A stretch of 8,121 nt of DNA from Abiotrophia sp965245735 (GCA_965245735.1 CBDFAX010000045.1:1-8121); one strand, 5' to 3'. Counted from the first letter of the stretch, positions 1 through 5,940 are shown. Numbers and translations are program-made. The notes: generated from the letters alone by a model not told the origin.

Positions 1-124
1 AAAATAATTTGAACACAAAGGTATGTTGATGGAAATAACCCAGGTTAAAGGGACTTAGTAAAGAATAGAAAGCCGAACTCGAACAGGATATAATTGATTA
101 TATAAAACAGTGAAGCCAATAAAA

Positions 125-145
125 TTTGGTAGCTTTTTGGTAGCT
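125..145. repeat. Tandem direct repeat TTTGGTAGCT, two copies
   Basis: TTTGGTAGCT occurs at 125-134 and again, identically, at 136-145, giving an 11-bp period of about one helical turn. Short tandem repeats of this sort often act as arm-type binding sites for tyrosine integrases next to an attachment site. A terminator follows about 40 bases downstream. No integrase is in the window, so the role is inferred. Confidence 0.5.
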
Positions 146-187
146 AAACAGACAGAATATCAAGTTTCTTTAAAACAATACAAAAAA

Positions 188-216
188 AGAATGTTGATTT
201 ATCAGCATTCTTTTTT
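188..216 (+). terminator. Rho-independent terminator, possibly bidirectional
   Basis: A 10-bp stem (188-197 with 202-211, one T-G wobble) closes a 4-base TTTA loop and runs into a T-tract at 211-216. The mirror-image A-tract at 182-188 means it could also end minus-strand transcription. It would terminate a plus-strand gene lying left of the window, or separate such a gene from the ClbS/DfsB-like gene. Confidence 0.75.
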
Positions 217-261
217 AATTCAAATAGTTTCTCGGAATTAGAAATAGTGGGAAAATAAGGA

Positions 262-286
262 AAAAGCCCTTTTAAATAAGGCTTTT
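262..286. terminator. Weak hairpin, possible terminator
   Basis: AAAAGCC (262-268) pairs with GGCTTTT (280-286) around an 11-base AT-rich loop. A TTTTTT run follows only after a gap, at 294-299, so the hairpin is less convincing than the one at 188-216. It might be a second terminator or just an AT-rich inverted repeat. Confidence 0.3.
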
Positions 287-390
287 GAGGTAGTTTTTTA
301 TCTTTTAATCTATTTGAGCAACAAGAATAGAACATCAGAAGAAAACTCAAAAACCATATTGAGATATAGCGTAAAGTAGGAGGAAATATT

Positions 391-933
391 ATGCCAAGAC
401 CAAGAACAAAAGAAGATTTAATGATTGCAGCGAAAGAAAACTATGATAAGTTGAATGTATTAATTGCTAAGCTATCTGACGAAGAATTAAACACACCTTT
501 TGACTTTTCAAGTGATGAAAAAAAGAAAGAGGCTCATTGGAAAAGAGATAAAAATCTAAGAGATATTTTGATCCATTTATATGAATGGCACCAGCTTCTT
601 TTGAATTGGGTAGATACAAATTTAAAGGGAGTGGCAAAACCTTTTATTCCAGCTCCATATAATTGGAAAACTTATGGAGATATGAATGTCGAGTTTTGGA
701 AAAAACATCAAAATACTTCTCTTGAAGATGCAAAAGAAATGTTTCGTAAATCCCATAAAGATATTTTAGAATTAGCTGAGAGATTTACAAACGAAGAATT
801 GTTTTCAAAAGATGTCTATAAGTGGGTAGGAGGAAGTGTACTTGGTTCGTATTTTGTAAGCACTACTTCAAGTCATTATGATTGGGCGATGAAGAAATTA
901 AAAGCACATCAAAAAAATTGTAAGAAAAAATAA
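391..933 (+). CDS. ClbS/DfsB-family four-helix-bundle protein (DUF1706)
   Basis: This 180-residue predicted soluble protein has the length and pattern of the ClbS/DfsB family (DUF1706, DinB-like fold). Family features include an N-terminal PRPRTKEDL (2-10), the helix RDILIHLYEWHQLLLNW (57-73), a PAPYNWKTYGDMN segment (87-99), ELF (136-138) and an aromatic C-terminal helix around SSHYDWAMKKL (160-170). The founding member, ClbS, protects colibactin producers by hydrolysing the warhead cyclopropane. Most Firmicute relatives have no known substrate, and no toxin cluster is seen here, so protection from an electrophilic compound is only a possibility. The ATG at 391 has AGGAGG at 378-383 with a 7-base spacer. 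Base composition is very AT-rich (17-19 G+C in two 60-base lines counted by hand), unlike metF and lysR, which hints at acquisition. The family call is fairly sure; the function is not. Confidence 0.85.
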   Translation: MPRPRTKEDLMIAAKENYDKLNVLIAKLSDEELNTPFDFSSDEKKKEAHWKRDKNLRDILIHLYEWHQLLLNWVDTNLKGVAKPFIPAPYNWKTYGDMNVEFWKKHQNTSLEDAKEMFRKSHKDILELAERFTNEELFSKDVYKWVGGSVLGSYFVSTTSSHYDWAMKKLKAHQKNCKKK

Positions 934-983
934 GCAGATATGGAGATGAATAAATAGGATCATATCATAAAGTTAGCTTTCTA

Positions 984-1013
984 TTGGAAAATCTAATGCT
1001 TAAGTTGTATACT
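984..1013 (+). promoter_or_regulatory. Promoter of the 60-residue membrane protein gene
   Basis: A -35 like TTGGAA (984-989, 4 of 6 to TTGACA) and a -10 like TATACT (1008-1013, 5 of 6) are separated by 18 bases. Transcription would start near 1020, leaving a leader of about 23 bases that contains the ribosome binding site. This suggests the small gene can be expressed apart from the upstream ClbS/DfsB-like gene. Confidence 0.5.
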
Positions 1014-1042
1014 AGTGTTATCACAAGCTTGGAGGTGAATAC

Positions 1043-1225
1043 GTGCGTGATTGCTCCAGTGATAGGTCGCGCATGACAATCATCATGAAAATTATCCTAA
1101 CTATCTTGTTTATTGTCCAAATAATTTTATCGCTTTATCTAGCTTATCTTACGAAGAAGGCTAATAAGCTAGACGCTGAAATTCAGGCATTAAAAGAAGA
1201 AGCTGAACATAAAAAACTAACATAA
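1043..1225 (+). CDS. Small single-pass membrane protein with a C-terminal coiled coil, unknown function
   Basis: I do not recognise this 60-residue protein. It has a polar, charged N-terminus (residues 1-10, with one cysteine), one hydrophobic segment at about 15-36 (IMKIILTILFIVQIILSLYL lies in it), and a charged helical tail (about 38-58; KKANKLDAEIQALKEEAEHK) with heptad-like spacing. A GTG start at 1043 is chosen because GGAGGTGA (1031-1038) lies at ideal distance. Inner ATGs at 1073 and 1085 have weaker or no ribosome binding sites but would give a protein starting just before the membrane segment. A promoter sits upstream and a strong terminator at 1239-1266 follows, so the gene looks like a complete monocistronic unit. 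Possible roles are a small membrane regulator or a toxin-like peptide. Neither is supported by a specific motif. Confidence 0.6.
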   Translation: MRDCSSDRSRMTIIMKIILTILFIVQIILSLYLAYLTKKANKLDAEIQALKEEAEHKKLT

Positions 1226-1238
1226 GGCAACAAGTCAA

Positions 1239-1266
1239 AAGAGCCAGCCCCCTAGGGCTGGCTCTT
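1239..1266. terminator. Bidirectional terminator between the small membrane gene and metF
   Basis: A perfect 12-bp stem (1239-1250 with 1255-1266) closes a CCTA loop. On the minus strand it runs into TTTT, suiting the end of the metE-metF operon. On the plus strand it is followed by the T-rich CTATTTCATTTTC, suiting the end of the small gene. It lies in the 52-base gap between the two convergent genes. Confidence 0.85.
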
Positions 1267-1277
1267 CTATTTCATTT

Positions 1278-2144
1278 TCACTTAAACAAGGCCTTAGCCG
1301 CGTCCGCGATATAGTGGGCGGTGTCTGACTGGTTCATGGTATAGAGGTGAATCCCGTCGGCGCCTTGGGTGATCAGGTCGACAATTTGGTCCAGGGCATA
1401 AGCTAGGCCGGCTGCCCGGAGGGCTTGAGGCTCGTGCTCATACTTGTCCAGGATGGCTTTGAATTTGCGAGGCAACTTGGTGGTCTCACAGGTGGTCAGC
1501 AGGCGCAGGGCCTGGTTGCGGTTGACGATGGGCATGATACCCGCCAGGATTGGCACTTCGATATTGGCCAGGGCGCACTTTTCCTGGAAATGATAGAAGC
1601 AATCATTGTCGAAGAAGAGTTGGGTAATCAGGCGGTCAACGCCAGCGTCGACCTTGCGCTTGAGGAAGCGGATGTCCGCGACTGCATTAGGTGCGTCGGG
1701 ATGGACTTCCGGATAGCAGGCCGCCGTAATGTCGAAATGGGGCTTGCGTTCCTTAATGAAATGAATGAGCTCTTCCGCATAAGAGAAGTCACCGACCGGC
1801 TCCAGGCCTTCCAAAATGTCGCCGCGTAGGGCCAGGACCCGACGGATGCCCAGTTGGTCCAGAGAATCCAAGCTAGCCGCCACGCGCTCCTTGCTCAGGT
1901 ACATAGCTGGCAGGTGGGCGATGGTGGGGATGTGCAGGGTATTCTGAACGTGATTGGCTACCTTAAGGGTGGTTTCCTCAATATTAGGCTGGCGATTGCT
2001 GCAGGTGACACTGATGAAGTCCGGCTTGAGTTCCGCCAAATCATTCAAAGTATGGGTCAGTCTCTCCGCCCCAACTTGGGTGTTGGGCGGGAAGACTTCA
2101 TAGGATAAGGATGGATGGTGGAAGGGTGCCGGTGGCTGTGTCAT
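1278..2144 (-). CDS. metF: 5,10-methylenetetrahydrofolate reductase
   Basis: This cytosolic FAD enzyme reduces 5,10-methylene-THF to 5-methyl-THF, the methyl donor that MetE uses. At 288 residues it matches bacterial MetF and folds as one TIM barrel. Visible family signatures are SYEVFPP (14-20; E16 fits the catalytic glutamate, E28 in E. coli), LALRGD (104-109; D109 fits the flavin-contacting D120 of E. coli), AACYPEVHP (141-149), ITQLFFD (173-179), GIMPI (202-206) and ADGIHLYTMN (262-271). The ATG is 5 bases after the metE stop. Its likely ribosome binding site, AGAGGAG, lies inside the last metE codons, about 11 bases from the start, which is a slightly long spacing that points to translational coupling. 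It is the last gene of the operon, ending just before the shared terminator. The coding sequence is much richer in G+C (38 of 60 in one line counted) than the flanking accessory genes. Confidence 0.96.
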   Translation of the reverse strand: MTQPPAPFHHPSLSYEVFPPNTQVGAERLTHTLNDLAELKPDFISVTCSNRQPNIEETTLKVANHVQNTLHIPTIAHLPAMYLSKERVAASLDSLDQLGIRRVLALRGDILEGLEPVGDFSYAEELIHFIKERKPHFDITAACYPEVHPDAPNAVADIRFLKRKVDAGVDRLITQLFFDNDCFYHFQEKCALANIEVPILAGIMPIVNRNQALRLLTTCETTKLPRKFKAILDKYEHEPQALRAAGLAYALDQIVDLITQGADGIHLYTMNQSDTAHYIADAAKALFK

Positions 2145-2149
2145 AGGGG

Positions 2150-4402
2150 TTAGAGCTCCTCTCGAATGTTACGGGTAGCCTGGGTTAAGTTAACCAAGCT
2201 AGCCTTAGTTTCTGGAATACCACGCGTCTTGAGACCGCAGTCTGGGTTGATCCAGACACGTTCAGTTGGCACTTTGGCCAAGATCGCGCGGATAGTGTGT
2301 TCAATTTCTTCCACAGAAGGGACACGAGGGGAGTGAATGTCGTAAACCCCAGGACCTACTTGTAATTGGAAGTTTTGGCGTTCTAATTCGTCCAAGATGT
2401 GGAGGTTAGAACGGGATGCTTCGAAGGAAATCACGTCCGCATCTAATTGCTCGATAGCAGGGATGATGTCAGTGAATTCACTGTAGCACATGTGGGTGTG
2501 GATTTGAGTCGTTGGTGCCACGCCGGAGTGAACCAAGCGGAAGGCTGGAATAGCCCAGTCTAGGTATTCAGAGTACCAGTCAGACTTACGCAAAGGTAAT
2601 TTCTCACGGAGGGCCGCTTCGTCGATTTGGATGATGTGGATGCCGGCAGCTTCCAAGTCAAGGACTTCTTCACGGATTGCTAAGGCAATTTGCAGGGTAG
2701 ATTCCTTGATGGTGATGTCTTCACGAGGGAAGGACCAGTTAAGGATGGTGACCGGACCGGTTAACATACCTTTAACAGGAAGGTCGGATTGGGCTTGAGC
2801 GTAAGCAGACCACTTAACAGTGATTGGACGTTCACGCTTAACGTCGCCCCAGATGATTGGTGGCTTAACGCCGCGGGTCCCGTAGGATTGTACCCAACCG
2901 TTCTTAGAGAAGAGGTAACCGGACAGGTTCTCACCGAAGTATTCCACCATGTCGTTACGCTCGAATTCACCGTGAACCAGAACGTCAAGGCCGATTTCTT
3001 CTTGCCACTTGATCCATTCGTCGATTTCAGCTTCGATGAAGGCCGTGTATTCTGCTTCGGTCTTCTCGCCACGACGGAAGGTCGCGCGGTTAACCTTAAC
3101 TTCGCGTGTTTGTGGGAAGCTACCGATAGTAGTAGTAGGTAAGACTGGTAAGTTGAAGGCTTGATGTTGAGCCTTAGCACGTTCAGCCAAAGCAGGTTGG
3201 CGGGTGAAGGCTGCGTCGTCGAGACCAGCTAATTGAGTGGCTAATTCCGCATTGCGAACGGTACGTTCTGCCGCAAAGAGGGCCTTGTTAGCTGCCAAGA
3301 ATTCTTCCCCTTGGCCAGCGCGGATAGCATCCAATTCACGTAACTCGTCTAATTTCTCAGCAGCGAAAGCGAAGTGAGCCAAGATTTCAGGAGCAAATTC
3401 TTCGTTAGCTGTAGTGAAAGGTACGTGGAGGAGAGAACATGAAGTCGATAGGACCACGTTTTGGGCTGGAATTTCTTCCAAGAGGGCCAAGGTCTTAGCG
3501 TAGTCGTTACGCCAGATGTTTTTACCGTTAACCACCCCTGCGTAGAGGACTTTGTCAGCTGGGAAGCCGTGTTCTTTGACTAATTCTAAGGTCTTGCGGC
3601 CTTCTAAGAAGTCCAAACCGATGGCTTCAACTGGTAATTGTACCAAGTGGCTGTAGACGTCACGCACGTCACCGAAGTAGGTTTGTAAGAGGACGGACAA
3701 GCCAGCCTTGTCAGCTAATAAGCCTTGGTATAATTTGTCGAAGAGGGTCAATTCCAATTCAGAGATGTCCTTAACTAAGGCAGGCTCATCTAATTGGATG
3801 TCAGTCGCGCCTAAGTCAGCCAAGCGACGGAAAACTTCCTTGTAGGCTGCCACTAAAGGCTCGATGAATTGAACTGGGTTCACACCTTCAGCGTATTCCG
3901 CCAGACGTAAGAGGGTGAATGGCCCAACTAAGACTGGACGAGTGTGAATGCCTAAGTCCTTAGCTTCTTGGAATTCGTCAAAGAGCTTGTGGCCGGCTAA
4001 CTTAACTTGGGTGCCAGCTTCGAATTTAGGTACAATATAGTGGTAGTTGGTGTTGAACCATTTTTTCATTGGGAGGGCGCGTACGTCACCTTTTTCCCCT
4101 TGGTAGCCGCGGGCTAGGGCGAAGTACTTGTCCAATTCGCTCAAGTCTATGGCTTGAACCTGCTCAGGTACGATATTGAAAAGGACAGCAGTGTCCAAGA
4201 AGGTATCGTAGAGGGAGAAGTCATTACTTGGGATTTGGTCCACGCCGCGTTCTTGGGCCAGGCGCCAGTGTTTAGCGCGGAGCTCCTTAGCAGTTGCTTG
4301 AAGTTCTTCAGCGCTGATTTCCTTACGGAAGTATTTTTCAGTAGCAAATTTTAATTCACGGTGTTCCCCGATTCGTGGGAAACCAATAATCGATGTTGTC
4401 AT
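2150..4402 (-). CDS. metE: Cobalamin-independent methionine synthase (5-methyltetrahydropteroyltriglutamate-homocysteine methyltransferase)
   Basis: MetE makes methionine by moving the methyl group of 5-methyl-THF polyglutamate to homocysteine, without vitamin B12. The 750 residues match the usual full length and show both TIM-barrel halves: an N-terminal domain beginning IIGFPRIGEHRELKFA (5-20) and a catalytic C-terminal domain from about 420 (TTTIGSFPQTREV, 423-435). The zinc ligands are all present: H637 and C639 in HTHMCY, E661 in SFEAS, and C722 in NPDCGLKTRG, matching H641, C643, E665 and C726 of E. coli at a constant offset of four. LTGPVTILNWSF (547-558) and IQIDEAALRE (591-600) are also typical. 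The ATG is preceded by AAGGAGGT (minus strand, 4417-4410) with about 8 bases of spacing. It is the first gene of metE-metF and is divergent from a LysR regulator, which probably controls it. Confidence 0.98.
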   Translation of the reverse strand: MTTSIIGFPRIGEHRELKFATEKYFRKEISAEELQATAKELRAKHWRLAQERGVDQIPSNDFSLYDTFLDTAVLFNIVPEQVQAIDLSELDKYFALARGYQGEKGDVRALPMKKWFNTNYHYIVPKFEAGTQVKLAGHKLFDEFQEAKDLGIHTRPVLVGPFTLLRLAEYAEGVNPVQFIEPLVAAYKEVFRRLADLGATDIQLDEPALVKDISELELTLFDKLYQGLLADKAGLSVLLQTYFGDVRDVYSHLVQLPVEAIGLDFLEGRKTLELVKEHGFPADKVLYAGVVNGKNIWRNDYAKTLALLEEIPAQNVVLSTSCSLLHVPFTTANEEFAPEILAHFAFAAEKLDELRELDAIRAGQGEEFLAANKALFAAERTVRNAELATQLAGLDDAAFTRQPALAERAKAQHQAFNLPVLPTTTIGSFPQTREVKVNRATFRRGEKTEAEYTAFIEAEIDEWIKWQEEIGLDVLVHGEFERNDMVEYFGENLSGYLFSKNGWVQSYGTRGVKPPIIWGDVKRERPITVKWSAYAQAQSDLPVKGMLTGPVTILNWSFPREDITIKESTLQIALAIREEVLDLEAAGIHIIQIDEAALREKLPLRKSDWYSEYLDWAIPAFRLVHSGVAPTTQIHTHMCYSEFTDIIPAIEQLDADVISFEASRSNLHILDELERQNFQLQVGPGVYDIHSPRVPSVEEIEHTIRAILAKVPTERVWINPDCGLKTRGIPETKASLVNLTQATRNIREEL

Positions 4403-4420
4403 GCAATCGACCTCCTTATT

Positions 4421-4437
4421 GATAGTTCTATCCTATC
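4421..4437. promoter_or_regulatory. Second, weaker MET-box-like inverted repeat next to metE
   Basis: GATAGTTCTATCCTATC matches 12 of the 16 defined positions of the streptococcal MET-box consensus (TATAGTTtnaaACTATA) as I recall it. With one flanking base each side it forms a perfect 6-bp inverted repeat, TGATAG (4420-4425) and CTATCA (4433-4438). It lies just upstream of the metE ribosome binding site, 61 bases from the stronger box at 4482-4498, about six helical turns. It could be a secondary LysR contact site or a small leader hairpin. Confidence 0.35.
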
Positions 4438-4475
4438 ATGGAAACGGTCCTCTTGAATAATTGAAAAAAAGTATA
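4430..4475 (-). promoter_or_regulatory. metE: Candidate metE promoter region (two alternative -10 elements)
   Basis: On the minus strand there are two candidate -10 sequences. TATACT (4475-4470) is the closer match, but the MET-box would then sit over its -35. TAGGAT (4435-4430) has only poor -35 matches upstream, as expected of an activator-dependent promoter, and would put the MET-box centre near -66, the classic LysR recognition position. Sequence alone cannot decide between them. Confidence 0.35.
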
Positions 4476-4500
4476 CACGGTTATAGTTTTAGGTTATAAT
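4472..4500 (+). promoter_or_regulatory. Promoter of the LysR regulator gene
   Basis: A consensus -10, TATAAT (4495-4500), is spaced 17 bases from TATACA (4472-4477), which is 4 of 6 to the -35 consensus. Transcription would start near 4507, giving a leader of about 24 bases. The MET-box-like palindrome lies within this promoter, up to the -10, so binding there should repress the gene, as is usual for LysR autoregulation. Confidence 0.6.
4482..4498. promoter_or_regulatory. MET-box-like operator for a MetR/CmbR-type LysR regulator
   Basis: TATAGTTTTAGGTTATA matches 13 of 16 defined positions of the MET-box consensus TATAGTTtnaaACTATA, described for methionine genes of Streptococcaceae and bound by MtaR/MetR-type regulators. 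The left half is exact; the right half differs at three bases. Its place between divergent lysR and metE genes is where such a site is expected. The consensus is quoted from memory, and binding is inferred. Confidence 0.6.
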
Positions 4501-4530
4501 ATACTGGAGTAATTCAAGGGAGTGACTATG

Positions 4531-5466
4531 ATGCGAATCCAACAACTGCAATATCTTGAGAAAATCGTGGAATCAGGCTCTATTAATGAAGCGGCCAAAG
4601 CCCTCTTCTTATCCCAGCCTAGCCTCAGTAATGCCATTAAGGAATTAGAGCAGGAGATGGATCTGCAGCTGCTAGTCCGCCAGAAGTCGGGGGTCTCCCT
4701 AACTAATGAAGGTCGGGAATTTATGATCTATGCCCGCCAAATCCTGGACCAGGTCAAGCTCATGGAAGCTAAATACAAGCAACACACCGTCCGCAAGCAG
4801 GCCTTCTCAGTGTCCGCCCAACACTATGCCTTCGTGGTCCATGCCTTTGTGGACTTGATTAAGCAGGTGGATGCGGAAGAGTACCAGTTCACCCTGCGGG
4901 AGACCGAAACCCAGAACATCCTGGAAGACGTTATGTCCTTCAAGAGTTCCCTGGGCATTCTCTACCTTAATAAGTTCAACCGACAGGTCCTGACCAAGCT
5001 CTTCAAGGAGAAGAAGCTCAAGTTTACGCCTTTGTTCAAGGCTAAGCCCCACGTCTTCGTCTGCCGGGACAATCCTCTGGCTCAGAAGTCGTCGGTTAAG
5101 TTACGGGACCTAGAGGACTATCCTTACCTATCTTATGAGCAAGGCCAGGAGAACTCCTTCTATTTTGCGGAAGAAATTTTGAGTACCCTTAACCGCAAGA
5201 TGCACATCAAGGTCAGCGACCGGGCCACCATCTTCAACCTCATGGTGGGCCTCAACGGCTATACCATTTCCTCAGGGATTATCTCTAGCGAGCTCAACGA
5301 CGACAAAATCATCGCCATTCCCCTGGAAGTGGACGACATGATGACCCTGGGCTACCTCATGCCTCAGCAGGTAGAGCCAAGCCCTATCACCCGCCAATAC
5401 CTGGACCTCCTGCGGGCCAATATCCGTGGCTATGGGTTTGAGATCCTGGAGGATAAGGAAAAGTAA
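4531..5466 (+). CDS. LysR-family regulator of methionine/sulfur metabolism, CmbR/FhuR/MetR-like
   Basis: This 311-residue protein has the standard LysR layout. A winged helix-turn-helix lies at about 1-60 (core SINEAAKALFLSQPSLSNAI, 17-36), a linker helix at about 60-90, and an effector-binding domain from about 91 onward (FSVSAQHYAFVVHAFVDLI, 92-110; LGILYLNK, 141-148; VSDRATIFNLMVGLNGY, 228-244). The effector domain resembles CmbR/FhuR/MtaR-type regulators of Lactobacillales, which control methionine and cysteine genes and respond to sulfur metabolites such as O-acetylserine or homocysteine. I cannot tell which subtype it is. Translation probably starts at ATG 4531: AAGGGAG (4516-4522) lies 8 bases away. 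ATG 4528 would add one residue, and GTG 4522 falls inside the ribosome binding site. The gene is divergent from metE-metF across a short spacer, which makes that operon the obvious target. Autoregulation is likely. Confidence 0.9.
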   Translation: MRIQQLQYLEKIVESGSINEAAKALFLSQPSLSNAIKELEQEMDLQLLVRQKSGVSLTNEGREFMIYARQILDQVKLMEAKYKQHTVRKQAFSVSAQHYAFVVHAFVDLIKQVDAEEYQFTLRETETQNILEDVMSFKSSLGILYLNKFNRQVLTKLFKEKKLKFTPLFKAKPHVFVCRDNPLAQKSSVKLRDLEDYPYLSYEQGQENSFYFAEEILSTLNRKMHIKVSDRATIFNLMVGLNGYTISSGIISSELNDDKIIAIPLEVDDMMTLGYLMPQQVEPSPITRQYLDLLRANIRGYGFEILEDKEK

Positions 5467-5473
5467 GAGGGGG

Positions 5474-5505
5474 CTAGTTAGCTAGTTAGTTGGTTAGTTA
5501 GTTTG
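5474..5505 (+). repeat. Degenerate 8-bp tandem repeat (TTAG-rich)
   Basis: Four consecutive 8-base units run CTAGTTAG, CTAGTTAG, TTGGTTAG, TTAGTTTG. The first two are identical. The array begins 7 bases after the lysR stop codon and lies upstream of the lysR terminator, so it would be transcribed as 3' untranslated RNA. Its copy number might vary by slippage, but no reading frame depends on it. Confidence 0.6.
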
Positions 5506-5545
5506 TGCCCGCCTGACGGCAATCGATTGGATATAATGAAAAAAG

Positions 5546-5588
5546 ACCAGCTACCTGGCCCTGTTTGGGGTGGGTGGCTGGTTATTTT
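5546..5588 (+). terminator. Probable terminator of the LysR gene
   Basis: ACCAGCTACC (5546-5555) pairs over 10 bp (one T-G wobble) with GGTGGCTGGT (5573-5582) and is followed by TATTTT (5583-5588). The 17-base loop is long and the T-tract is interrupted, so termination may be moderate. An AAAAAA run precedes the stem, as is usual for such hairpins. It lies 79 bases after the lysR stop. Confidence 0.6.
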
Positions 5589-5931
5589 GGTGTCTGCCTG
5601 CGGAGCGTGCCTGCCTGGCCTCATTAAGCCAAAAGTCGGAGCCAAGTGCAGGGACCGGCTCCAGCCAGCCTGCAGCTGTCTTCCGCCTTAGCTGGCTATG
5701 GCTGGGCTAAGTCGCTAGGCTCCAAGCCCCGCTCATAGGCCAGCCATCCTGGCCAGCACCAGGCCCGCTTTTGTCCATGAAGCCAGGTAGTCACTGGGTA
5801 GTGGGGAAAGAGGGCCGGCCTCCTAGGTATATGAGGGGTAAGCTATTAATGACTTACTAAATTTAGAAACGAAAGTTACTTATACAAGTAGTAAAATAAA
5901 GAAGAAAACGCTATATATAAGTTTGTGAGCA

Positions 5932-5940
5932 TGATATAAT
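5932..5940 (+). promoter_or_regulatory. Extended -10 promoter of hsdM-hsdS
   Basis: TGATATAAT is a perfect extended -10 (TGnTATAAT). No good -35 sits at the usual distance (TATATA at 5912-5917 is the nearest), which extended -10 promoters tolerate. Transcription would begin near 5947, leaving a leader of about 105 bases before hsdM. A small inverted repeat lies upstream at 5876-5894. Confidence 0.55.

Larger units (their letters stand above)
1..390. other. Gene-free left-edge stretch with possible mobile-element remnants
   Basis: No intact gene is visible on either strand. The stretch is AT-rich with many stops in all frames. It contains a short open stretch ending at 113, a TTTGGTAGCT direct repeat (125-145), a strong hairpin terminator (188-216), a weaker hairpin (262-286) and finally the ribosome binding site of the next gene (AGGAGG at 378-383). 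I could not pick a convincing promoter for that gene. A 68-codon minus-strand open frame at 144-350 lies across both hairpins and has no family resemblance, so I do not count it. The layout of repeats followed by a terminator resembles the region downstream of a phage or ICE integrase gene, which is inference only. Confidence 0.5.

Noticed and set aside
144..350. 68-codon minus-strand open frame at the left edge
   Set aside because: It runs through both hairpins and its lysine/phenylalanine-rich translation reflects AT-rich sequence. No plausible ribosome binding site or family.
367..374. Shared 8-mer TAGCGTAA upstream of both the ClbS/DfsB-like gene and hsdM (6004-6011)
   Set aside because: A single 8-mer match in an 8-kb window is expected by chance and its position relative to each start differs.
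1425..1829. 134-codon plus-strand open frame opposite metF (and similar frames opposite metE)
   Set aside because: These are shadows of strongly conserved MetF and MetE coding sequence on the other strand.
4522..4530. GTG start for the LysR protein, adding three residues
   Set aside because: The GTG overlaps the ribosome binding site AAGGGAG. ATG 4531 has proper spacing and matches the usual LysR N-terminus.
5503..5691. 62-codon plus-strand open frame after lysR
   Set aside because: It crosses the lysR terminator, begins in the tandem repeat, has no ribosome binding site and its translation is rich in C, P and G without any family pattern. It is probably chance in GC-rich DNA.
5813..5820. 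GGCCGGCC palindrome at the composition boundary
   Set aside because: It is a lone 8-bp palindrome in GC-rich DNA with no second copy or linked feature to give it meaning.
5696..5845. Minus-strand open stretch of about 47 codons, tryptophan-rich
   Set aside because: It has no start codon with a ribosome binding site and spans the composition break. I recognised no family in it.
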